A DNA stretch of 5,641 nucleotides from Pseudomonadota bacterium (GCA_026388615.1 JAPLJL010000044.1:1-5641); one strand, 5' to 3'; shown: positions 1 through 5,541, counted from the stretch's first letter. Program-made: numbers and translations. The notes: generated from the sequence alone by a model not told the origin.

Positions 1-695
1 CCGTCATCATCGGTGTCGTCATCGAGCGGGTTGGTGGTCGTAGCGCCGCTGTCACCATCCCAGGTAGGAATTGGGTTGGTCCCCGTCCCCTGGGGGCCGC
101 CCAGGCCGATTTCCTGGCCATCACCCAATCCATCATTATCAGAATCAAATTTATTCGGGTCAGTCTCACCCGGGTCCACCACCCGGTCCCAGTCGGCATC
201 CTCGTTCCCGTCCAGAATGCCGTCATTATCGGTATCGTCATCGCCTGGATCGGTGTCTCCGGGATCAAGAATTCCCCAGGCGGGCGGGCCTACCGGTAAA
301 CCCGGAGGAGGAGTAAACGACCCTGCATCCTCGGTCCCATCCAATATTCCATCGCCATCGCTGTCCTGAATTAAAGGATTAACCGGGCAGGACCATAAAG
401 GGGCTCCACTGGTCCAGGCATATTCGCCTTCGTCATTCATGCCGTCCATATCAAAGTCGGCACCCCAGATTAAAAAATACATAAACGTCCAACCTCCCAG
501 AGCCGGCGGGGGTGGACCACAGACTGGCCCATATACAGCAAAACAACAGTTGTACTCCCAATTGTCATCCAAAAAGTTTCCGTTGTTATCCGACCCGGGA
601 GGGGGCGGAGGCCAGGCGGCCAAGACGTTTTGGGCCGTAAGCATCAGCCCGAAAAGTAGGGCAAACATGACCACCCAGATCCTTGTTACCTTCAT
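1..695 (-). CDS. Secreted acidic protein with thrombospondin type-3-like calcium-binding repeats (C-terminus outside window)
   Basis: The gene opens at ATG 695-693 behind a perfect AAGGAGG and stays open for 231 codons to the window edge, so the C-terminus is missing. Residues 1-26 form a Sec signal peptide: K2 and R5, a hydrophobic core from about 6 to 19, and a V-L-A cleavage site before A27. The mature protein starts with W28 and five prolines. A cysteine cluster follows (C50, C51, C59, later C103). Then come Asp-rich loops: DFDMDG (80-85), DSDGDGILDG (111-120), DTDNDGILDG (154-163), DSDNDGLGDG (184-193) and a last one starting near 225. DxDxDGxxD loops bind calcium in thrombospondin type-3 repeats and related bacterial surface proteins. 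A near-copy at DNA level (1-24 versus 220-243, 22 of 24 bases) shows internal duplication. Export is well supported; the function (adhesin, extracellular enzyme or matrix protein) lies in the unseen part. Confidence 0.88.
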   Translation of the reverse strand, partial: MKVTRIWVVMFALLFGLMLTAQNVLAAWPPPPPGSDNNGNFLDDNWEYNCCFAVYGPVCGPPPPALGGWTFMYFLIWGADFDMDGMNDEGEYAWTSGAPLWSCPVNPLIQDSDGDGILDGTEDAGSFTPPPGLPVGPPAWGILDPGDTDPGDDDTDNDGILDGNEDADWDRVVDPGETDPNKFDSDNDGLGDGQEIGLGGPQGTGTNPIPTWDGDSGATTTNPLDDDTDDD

Positions 696-699
696 TTTT

Positions 700-706
700 C
701 CTCCTT
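700..706 (-). promoter_or_regulatory. Perfect Shine-Dalgarno site of the calcium-binding-repeat gene
   Basis: Read on the minus strand this is AAGGAGG, four A residues before ATG 695-693. It fixes the start of the secreted protein. It also contrasts with the other genes in the window, which have no recognisable ribosome binding site. Confidence 0.85.
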
Positions 707-724
707 GTGTTCGCAAATTCGCCT

Positions 725-764
725 AAAAAAAGCCGCCATTCTCAATTTTCAATAAATGGCAGCC
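725..764 (-). terminator. Intrinsic terminator just upstream of the secreted-protein gene
   Basis: On the minus strand GCTGCCATT (763-755) pairs with AATGGCGGC (740-732): nine base pairs including one U-G wobble, with a further possible G-U pair at the base. The loop is 14 nt and seven U follow (731-725). On the plus strand there is no T-run after the hairpin, so it acts only on minus-strand transcripts. The U-run ends about 30 nt before ATG 695, which leaves no room for a normal promoter between the terminator and the Shine-Dalgarno site. It therefore either ends the pdxJ transcript, sits in the leader of the secreted-protein gene as an attenuator, or does both. Confidence 0.75.
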
Positions 765-775
765 GGACCATTCAT
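749..775 (-). CDS. Possible 8-codon leader peptide (MNGPAAIY) overlapping the terminator stem
   Basis: ATG 775-773 is preceded at five bases by AAGGA (785-781). The frame reads M-N-G-P-A-A-I-Y and stops at TGA 751-749, inside the loop of the terminator. Its codons 5-7 are exactly the 5' arm of the hairpin, so a ribosome on this ORF would cover that arm and could prevent terminator formation. A second tiny frame, MNIYL (801-784), lies just upstream behind GGAG. ORFs this short occur by chance, and the amino acids do not point to a single regulating amino acid, so this stays a hypothesis based on geometry. Confidence 0.25.
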   Translation of the reverse strand: MNGPAAIY

Positions 776-845
776 ACCCTTCCTTATAGATAGATATTCA
801 TGCTCTCCGAAAAATATTTCTTCCCGAACCAGAAAAATCTTAAAA

Positions 846-874
846 AGTATAGGAAAATGTTGATTAAAAAACAA
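846..874 (-). promoter_or_regulatory. Candidate sigma-70 promoter for the secreted-protein gene
   Basis: On the minus strand a -35-like TTGTTT (874-869) lies 17 bases from a -10-like TATACT (851-846). Transcription would begin near 839, giving a leader of about 143 nt that contains the terminator 725-764. An alternative weaker pair is TTCGGA (811-806), 17 bases, TATAAG (788-783). Both would place the terminator inside the leader. The match is by eye; the surrounding AT-rich DNA makes chance -10 boxes common. Confidence 0.4.
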
Positions 875-920
875 CCGAAAGAAGAAGGATAGTGAGCCCT
901 AGTAAGTTGGGTATTTTACT

Positions 921-1640
921 TTAGGCGAGGCGGATCAGGTCGCGCATCTCCCGAACCGCGCGCTCCATTCCCACCAGGACGGCCCGGGAAATTATGGAGT
1001 GACCGATGGAAAGCTCTTCGATTTCCTCGATCGCGGCAATGCGCTGGACATTCTGATAATTCAAGCCGTGGCCGGCGTGGACTTTCAGTCCTAATTTAAT
1101 CGCCATCTTGGCGGCGTTGATGACCCGGCCGAGTTCTTTCTCGACCTCCTTCACCCCGATCGTATCGGAATAAACCCCGGTATGGATTTCCACGATGTCG
1201 GCCTGGATCCGGTGGGCGGACTTGACCTGGTCGAGGTCGGGATTGATGAACAGGCTGACCAGGATGCCGCCTTCGTGGAAGGTCCGGATCGAGGAGGCGA
1301 TCGCGTCCTGATTCAGATTGACCTCCAAGCCGCCTTCGGTGGTCAGCTCTTCCCGGCGTTCGGGCACCAGGGTGACCATATCGGGCCTGATCAGAAGCGC
1401 AGTCCGGATGATTTCCTGGGTATTGGCCATCTCCAGGTTCAGCCGGGTCTTGACGATCTTTTTCAGCTCCTCCAGGTCCCGGTCCTGGATGTGCCGCCGG
1501 TCTTCGCGGAGATGGACAATGATCCCGTCCGCCCCGGCCAGCTCGGCCAGGACCGCGGCGAACACCGGGTCCGGCTCCCGGCCCTTGCGGGACTGCCGGA
1601 GGGTGGCGATGTGATCAACGTTGATGGAAAGTCTTTTCAT
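921..1640 (-). CDS. pdxJ: Pyridoxine 5'-phosphate synthase
   Basis: PdxJ condenses 1-deoxy-D-xylulose 5-phosphate with 3-amino-2-oxopropyl phosphate to form pyridoxine 5'-phosphate, the last ring-closing step of the DXP-dependent vitamin B6 route, in the cytosol. The 239-residue length is normal and the protein is collinear with the family: VDHIATLRQSRKGREPDP (8-25), GADGIIVHLREDRRHI (36-51), NLEMA (68-72), TLVPERREELTTEGGL (90-105), VSLFI (128-132), EIHTG (151-155), AGHGLNY (189-195) and GHSIISRAVLVGME near the C-terminus. By family alignment H43, E70 and H191 match the catalytic His, Glu and His of the E. coli enzyme. The start is the family-typical M-x-R-L-S-x-N. No Shine-Dalgarno is visible; an octamer repeat array lies directly upstream. 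The usual proteobacterial partner acpS is not beside it. Confidence 0.97.
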   Translation of the reverse strand: MKRLSINVDHIATLRQSRKGREPDPVFAAVLAELAGADGIIVHLREDRRHIQDRDLEELKKIVKTRLNLEMANTQEIIRTALLIRPDMVTLVPERREELTTEGGLEVNLNQDAIASSIRTFHEGGILVSLFINPDLDQVKSAHRIQADIVEIHTGVYSDTIGVKEVEKELGRVINAAKMAIKLGLKVHAGHGLNYQNVQRIAAIEEIEELSIGHSIISRAVLVGMERAVREMRDLIRLA

Positions 1641-1680
1641 AATTCAGTTAGTTGGTGAGTTTGAGGGTTGGTGAGTTGGT
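1641..1680 (-). repeat. Octamer tandem array abutting the pdxJ start codon
   Basis: Read on the minus strand the 40 bases before the pdxJ ATG divide into 8-mers: ACCAACTC, ACCAACCC, TCAAACTC, ACCAACTA and a decayed ACTGAATT. The plus strand shows the same period as gagttggt, gggttggt, gagtttga, tagttggt. The array is the inverted partner of the octamer array at 1719-1750: gttggtgagtt (1667-1677) pairs with aactctccaac (1729-1739) at 10 of 11 positions. It occupies the place where a ribosome binding site should be. Confidence 0.8.
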
Positions 1681-1718
1681 TCGGGAAAAGCCATATTCTC
1701 GAATACATTATTTTTTTA

Positions 1719-1750
1719 CTAACTTTCTAACTCTCCAACTTTCCAACTCA
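1719..1750 (+). repeat. Octamer tandem array containing the stop codon of the ligase gene
   Basis: Four adjacent 8-mers, ctaacttt, ctaactct, ccaacttt and ccaactca, fit the consensus CYAACTYW with no gap. The last three bases are the TGA stop codon of the minus-strand ligase gene. A T7 run (1711-1717) borders the array on the inner side. Together with 1641-1680 it forms an imperfect inverted repeat that fills nearly the whole pdxJ-ligase gap. A transcript could fold into a long hairpin in several registers, because every octamer can pair with several partners. Confidence 0.8.
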
Positions 1751-3976
1751 CATTTTTATCTTGTTCTTAATCAATATCGGTTCCTGCTGAGCCCTTTCTT
1801 TCAGGTCGGAATCAAGGGTAATCGCCTGCCGGAGGGTTTTTTCCGCCTCCGCTTTCCGGCCATCTTCGGCATAAGCACAGCTCAAATAATACCATAATTC
1901 CGCCCGCTCGGGCCATTTGGCAGTGGCGTTCTCGTAAATAGCCAGGGCTTCCTGCGCCCTTCCCTCCTGGAGCAGGGACAATCCCAGATTCTTGTATCCG
2001 TCCGAGAAGTTCGGGTTCAGCTTGATCGTTTCGAAATATTCCCGGGTGGCCGAGGGATAATCCCGGGAAAAATAAAAGGAATTGGCCAGCAGGAAGTGGG
2101 AAAGGAAGCTGTCGTCACGAAATTCCACCAGCCTGGTCCCGATTTCCTGCGCCCGGGAAAGATCTCCCAGGTTAAGGTAAACCTGGGCGAGGTGTACGCC
2201 GATTTCGAAATACAGGGAAGGATTCAGGGCCAGGGCGTGTTCGAGAGGGTCCTCGGCTTCCCGGTACCTTCCTTCGCTGGTGCGCATCGCTCCGAGATCG
2301 TAGAGAGCCGAGACCATGTTGGGATGCAGACTCAGGGTTTTCAGAAGGTCTTCCTCCGTTTCGTTCTGCATCCCGAGGAAACCGTAACTGATCGAACGGT
2401 TGTAATAATAAATATAATTATGGGGATCCCGCTGGATGGCCCGGTTGAAATGCGGGAGGGAATCATCAATATTGCCTTGCCCGGCCGCCCGCATGCCCCG
2501 CAGGAACGCGAGCCGGCCCTCGTATTCCAGCCAGGTCGCGCGCACCCACATCAACCCGAATAAAAAAACCAGGATGGAAATGATGAAGATCACGATCCGG
2601 GAACGCTTGTTTCCCAGGATCTTCCAGCCCTTGGGCGAAATCGCCCCGGCGGGCTGTACCTCTAAGAGTGGGATCACCTCCTGGCGGAGGCGCGACTCCG
2701 CTTCCATGAGCCCGACCAGGCCGAAAAAGGCCAGGCTCGAGGAAGGAAGATGAAAATTAAAGGCGAAAACCGAGTTGACCAGGAAACCCCAGAAACCGGC
2801 GAGCATCCCGCCCGTGAAGATCATTTCGGCAAAGTTTCGGGATCGCTTCAGTTCCCGGAAGCTGAAAAGAAAAACCGAGATTAAAAATACTAACCAGAAG
2901 ATAAAACCCACCAAACCGGTTTCGGAGAGAAAATACAGGAATTCGTTGTGCGGGTTGTCGATGGTGGTCCCGGTCTGCTCGGCCATCCGGTCCAGGTCGG
3001 CGGTTTGATACTTGGGAAGGGATAGGGAGTAATTGCCCAGCCCCACCCCGAAAAACGTATTGTCCTTGATCAGATTGAGACTGGATTTCCAGGCCAGGAA
3101 GCGAAAGCGGATGGAGGGATCGTTGAAGCTGAAGCTGGAAAGCGATTTTTGCACCACCCGGGAGCCGGCCGGGGTCAGGAAAAGAAATACCCCGGACACC
3201 ACCAGGACCAGGGCGGCGCCGACGAGGACGGGCTGGAGCCGGGTTTTTCCCTGGTCTCGGAACCTGAGCCAGGACCGGAGCAGTACGATCGCGAAAAAGA
3301 CTCCGGCGACCGCCATCCCCGCCACGGCTCCCCGGTTCTGGGTCAGCAGAAAATACAGGCCGATGATCACAATTCCCAGGAGCTTGGCCAGGGTCAGGAG
3401 CCAATGGCCCTTCTCCTCCGCCGGGACCGCCCAGACAAAAAGCAAGGGCAGGCAGACAAGAAGATATTCGGCGGCGAAGTTGGAGAGCCCCAGGCTGGAG
3501 CCGGGGTCGCCTTTATGGAATAGATCGTACCCGAGAGGCAGGACGTTCAGGATCTGCAGAATTCCGCCGAGAGAAACCAGCAGGGCGGAGAGATAAAAAG
3601 CCAAAATAAAGATGTTCTTTCTCTTCCGGGAATCCACCAGGCCGATTACCAGAAAATAAAGAACCACTCCATCCAGAAACCCGAGCCAGGAAATAAAGGC
3701 CCGGCGGTGATCCAGGGCCGCAATAAGGGAGGGGATAAATCCGGCCAGAAAAATCAGCGCGTCCGGGAAAACCTGGAAACGGGCGAAGGCCGGATATTTG
3801 GAAAACCCCACGCTGGCCAGGAAAAGAAACAGCGAGGAATATATCGCGATCCTGGCCACGACCTCCTTGCCGATGACAAATTCGCCCTCGGGGGAGAAAA
3901 ACAGAGAAACCGCCGGCACCAGGGCCAGGAGCAGTCCGAAAGCCGTCCAGTTTGCGTATTTGGAATATTTATCCAT
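1748..3976 (-). CDS. O-antigen ligase/polymerase family (Wzy_C-type) membrane protein with C-terminal TPR domain
   Basis: The 742-residue protein has about twelve hydrophobic segments (near 11-28, 41-57, 72-88, 96-114, 122-141, 169-185, 194-211, 216-234, 249-267, 357-373, 383-405, 460-478, perhaps one at 411-426). The large loop 268-356 carries the family signature: SIRFRFLAWKSSL (288-300), FFGVGLGNYSL (308-318) and NPHNEFLYFLSETGLVGF (341-358), with H343 matching the conserved loop His and R290/R292 as Arg candidates. Earlier motifs are GLSN (163-166) and TQNRGAVAG (212-220). Such enzymes move lipid-linked glycans onto lipid A, protein or another glycan at the periplasmic face. Residues from about 487 to 722 hold about seven TPR units. 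Positive residues at 376-380 and 450-460 suggest that the TPR part is periplasmic. It could be a ligase, a polymerase or a protein O-glycosyltransferase; the sequence alone does not decide. No Shine-Dalgarno is seen. Confidence 0.88.
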   Translation of the reverse strand: MDKYSKYANWTAFGLLLALVPAVSLFFSPEGEFVIGKEVVARIAIYSSLFLFLASVGFSKYPAFARFQVFPDALIFLAGFIPSLIAALDHRRAFISWLGFLDGVVLYFLVIGLVDSRKRKNIFILAFYLSALLVSLGGILQILNVLPLGYDLFHKGDPGSSLGLSNFAAEYLLVCLPLLFVWAVPAEEKGHWLLTLAKLLGIVIIGLYFLLTQNRGAVAGMAVAGVFFAIVLLRSWLRFRDQGKTRLQPVLVGAALVLVVSGVFLFLTPAGSRVVQKSLSSFSFNDPSIRFRFLAWKSSLNLIKDNTFFGVGLGNYSLSLPKYQTADLDRMAEQTGTTIDNPHNEFLYFLSETGLVGFIFWLVFLISVFLFSFRELKRSRNFAEMIFTGGMLAGFWGFLVNSVFAFNFHLPSSSLAFFGLVGLMEAESRLRQEVIPLLEVQPAGAISPKGWKILGNKRSRIVIFIISILVFLFGLMWVRATWLEYEGRLAFLRGMRAAGQGNIDDSLPHFNRAIQRDPHNYIYYYNRSISYGFLGMQNETEEDLLKTLSLHPNMVSALYDLGAMRTSEGRYREAEDPLEHALALNPSLYFEIGVHLAQVYLNLGDLSRAQEIGTRLVEFRDDSFLSHFLLANSFYFSRDYPSATREYFETIKLNPNFSDGYKNLGLSLLQEGRAQEALAIYENATAKWPERAELWYYLSCAYAEDGRKAEAEKTLRQAITLDSDLKERAQQEPILIKNKIKM

Positions 3977-4011
3977 GTTTCAGTTTAGAGTTCAGGGTCC
4001 AGAGTTTAGAG
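3977..4011 (-). repeat. Heptamer tandem array abutting the ligase start codon
   Basis: On the minus strand the 35 bases directly before ATG 3976-3974 divide exactly into five 7-mers: CTCTAAA, CTCTGGA, CCCTGAA, CTCTAAA and CTGAAAC. The consensus is CYCTRRA, with the unit next to the start codon most decayed. No Shine-Dalgarno sequence is present. The array is inverted relative to 4051-4078, and gagtttagagggga (4002-4015) can pair with tccctcaaaactc (4041-4053) with small bulges. Confidence 0.8.
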
Positions 4012-4050
4012 GGGATTGCTGATTATTCATTTTTTTTATGTCCCTCAAAA

Positions 4051-4078
4051 CTCTATCCTCTCTACTCTCTACTTTCCC
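4051..4078 (+). repeat. Heptamer tandem array containing the stop codon of the lipoprotein gene
   Basis: Four contiguous 7-mers read ctctatc, ctctcta, ctctcta and ctttccc. The second contains the TAG stop (4064-4062 on the minus strand), and the array encodes the final R-E-S-R-E of the lipoprotein. The array has therefore extended into, or replaced, the original gene end. A T8 run (4030-4037) lies inside, as in the gap at 1641-1750. Confidence 0.75.
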
Positions 4079-5252
4079 TTAGTTTATTGTAATTATAAAT
4101 ATTTACCAGACTCATGAAATTACAGCCGGTGCAGTAATAATCGGCCCGGCCCGGGGGTTGATCCGACCAATGGAAGGAATCCCCTTCTCCGTTGGGGCGG
4201 ATCCAGTGATGGTAGATCATTCCTTTTTCGTACATATCACTGCTGAGGACAAACTCGATCACCTTTCGGGCCCTCTCGAGATATTCGGATTTTCCGGTTG
4301 CTTCAAACATATTCAGGAAAGCCCAGATGAAAATATTGTTTCCGGACAGGCTCTTTCCGGAAGAGACGCTTTTGTCCCCGGCGAAATACCCGCCCCGGTC
4401 CGGGTCCCGCATCCTCTCATCGGTGGTTTCGATCAGGGAAACCGCCCGGTCGAGATAAACCCTCTCGCCGGTCAACTGATATCCCCGGGCCAGGGACATG
4501 ATCATCGTTCCCGTCGCCCAGTCCCAGAGATCCGGAAGCGCCGCTCCGTAAAATCCCAGGTCGGGATTCCAGTAATATTGCTCCACCCGGTCCAGGATGT
4601 CTTTCCCATAAACCTTGTATTTTTCGATGCCGGAGGCCCGGTAAAGTTCAAAATCGGTGTGCGCGACGATGGCCGACATCAGGGTGGCGACCGCCGTGAC
4701 CGGGCTGGAAAATCCCTTTCCGGCGAAGGTCTCGGTAAAAGCTGCCACCGGTCCGGAGTTGAAAATAACCCCCAAGGTGGTGGGGGGAAGCGCTAAGACC
4801 TCGCTCCCGCCGGAAAGCCCCAGGCCCGCCAGCATCAGGTATTTATCTTCGCCGGTATAGCGGTAGCCTTCCACCAGGCCCGGTCCTCCGAAAAGTGCGT
4901 CGGTCAAAGCGTCGGTCCCATCCGCGGTGGCCGGGGTCCCCCCGGAGATAATGGATTGGATGGCCAGCCCGATGGCTTTAAATTCCCACTCGGTAGTTTT
5001 CCGGGCTTTTTCCAGCAGGGCCGAATCGTTATTTTCTATTCCCAGCTGAAAGAGGATCGGGGGCGCGAAAGCGGTGGCATCCCCCATCATGTCCCCTTTC
5101 CAGTTCCCGTCCTCCGACCAGAAATTATTGTTGAGGTTCTTGAAAATGGCGTTGAACTGGGATTGAAATTGAAAGTCCCCTCCTCCGCAGGCCGGGAAAA
5201 AACTGGTCAAGATAAGAATTGAAAATATATTCTTAAAAACATTTCTCTTCAT
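4062..5252 (-). CDS. Putative lipoprotein with alpha/alpha-barrel (six-hairpin glycosidase-like) fold
   Basis: The 396-residue protein begins with a basic, hydrophobic signal (K2, R3, then 9-19) and F-P-A-C, so C22 is a likely lipidation site, although Phe at -3 is not the classical Leu. Glycine at +2 favours the outer membrane. The mature part repeats one helical unit: Y-T-G-x-x-K-Y (132-138), GIEKYKVYGKDILDR (208-222), TGERVYLDRAVSLIE (261-275) and TGKSEYLERARKVIEF (319-334). Between these units are Gly/aromatic turns WNPDLGFYG (228-236) and RDPDRGGYF (282-290). This pattern is typical of (alpha/alpha)6-barrel proteins such as the AGE-epimerase, YyaL-like and GH76/GH88-like groups. No catalytic pair can be assigned, so enzyme activity is not claimed. 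C374-x-x-C377 lies near the C-terminus. The ATG at 5252 is the only start after an in-frame TAA upstream; it lacks a good Shine-Dalgarno site. Confidence 0.8.
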   Translation of the reverse strand: MKRNVFKNIFSILILTSFFPACGGGDFQFQSQFNAIFKNLNNNFWSEDGNWKGDMMGDATAFAPPILFQLGIENNDSALLEKARKTTEWEFKAIGLAIQSIISGGTPATADGTDALTDALFGGPGLVEGYRYTGEDKYLMLAGLGLSGGSEVLALPPTTLGVIFNSGPVAAFTETFAGKGFSSPVTAVATLMSAIVAHTDFELYRASGIEKYKVYGKDILDRVEQYYWNPDLGFYGAALPDLWDWATGTMIMSLARGYQLTGERVYLDRAVSLIETTDERMRDPDRGGYFAGDKSVSSGKSLSGNNIFIWAFLNMFEATGKSEYLERARKVIEFVLSSDMYEKGMIYHHWIRPNGEGDSFHWSDQPPGRADYYCTGCNFMSLVNIYNYNKLRESRE

Positions 5253-5298
5253 TTGAAATCCGGCATCAATCCTGCAGAAAAGCTCCTTGGTTTATCCA

Positions 5299-5386
5299 TG
5301 TCATTGCGAGCCCGTAGGGCGTGGCAATCTCGACTGTTATTCGAAAAAATGGGATTGCTTCGTCGCTGATGCTCCTCGCAATGACA
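5299..5386. repeat. Dispersed palindromic repeat with 12-bp perfect terminal inverted repeats
   Basis: The ends tgtcattgcgag (5299-5310) and ctcgcaatgaca (5375-5386) are perfect inverted repeats. Internal arms ggcaatct (5323-5330) and gattgctt (5353-5360) are also partly complementary, and a small hairpin gccc-gta-gggc sits at 5310-5320. From general knowledge this TCATTGCGAG...CAATC family recurs in the intergenic DNA of many bacterial phyla. It has no coding potential; an apparent 71-codon frame across it (5464-5249, minus) is a translation of the repeat. It lies between two divergent genes. Confidence 0.85.
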
Positions 5387-5402
5387 GCCATTTTGTCTTT
5401 TT

Positions 5403-5467
5403 GTCATTGCGGTGAGCCGAAACCCTGAGTTCTGCGAAAGGGCCTGAAATTCAGGGCGCGGCAATCC
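5403..5467. repeat. Half-copy of the palindromic repeat with an internal hairpin
   Basis: gtcattgc (5403-5410) repeats the end of the neighbouring palindrome, and gcggcaatcc closes the segment at 5458-5467 like one of its inner arms. Between them ccctgagtt (5423-5431) and aattcaggg (5448-5456) form a nine-pair stem with a single mismatch (G-U in one transcript). This looks like one arm of a second, longer member of the same family whose other arm is lost, or an inserted variant. Confidence 0.65.
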
Positions 5468-5500
5468 AGTTTTCCCTTCTTCCTATTTATTTCTTGCTTC

Positions 5501-5535
5501 CCTCCCCAACTCCTATCTTCTAACTCTTAACTCCT
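5501..5535 (+). repeat. Heptamer tandem array before the plus-strand gene
   Basis: The bases divide into 7-mers cctcccc, aactcct, atcttct, aactctt and aactcct, followed by a decayed aattgta that reaches the ATG at 5542. The coding-strand pyrimidine-rich AACTC/CTCT theme is the same as in the arrays before pdxJ and the ligase gene, here on the plus strand. No clear inverted partner array is seen in the gap. No Shine-Dalgarno site is present. Confidence 0.65.
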
Positions 5536-5541
5536 AATTGT

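Noticed and set aside
13..369. Plus-strand frame opposite the calcium-binding-repeat gene
   Set aside because: Ser/Pro-rich translation of the antisense of Asp/Gly codons; the minus-strand frame has a signal peptide, a perfect Shine-Dalgarno site and repeat motifs.
696..920. Cyclic di-GMP (GEMM) or other known riboswitch in the leader of the secreted-protein gene
   Set aside because: I looked for conserved aptamer cores and saw none; only a terminator, a short competing pairing and mini-ORFs are supported.
901..920. Hairpin directly after the pdxJ stop as its terminator
   Set aside because: agtaa/ttact gives only about five weak pairs and no U-run; the terminator at 725-764 is far stronger.
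1182..1658. A 158-codon plus-strand frame opposite pdxJ
   Set aside because: It is antisense to a highly conserved enzyme gene, rich in residues produced by reverse reading of GC-rich codons, with no recognisable motif.
1641..1750. CRISPR array
   Set aside because: Units are only 8 bp, adjacent without spacers and inverted between the two arms.
2757..3404. A 215-codon minus-strand frame inside the ligase gene
   Set aside because: It is a shifted frame of the membrane protein, Pro/Arg/Gly-rich, without its own start signal.
5249..5464. A 71-codon minus-strand frame between the lipoprotein start and the plus-strand gene
   Set aside because: It runs through the palindromic repeat and its half-copy, overlaps the lipoprotein start, and its C-H-C-E-E-rich protein is the usual spurious translation of this repeat family.
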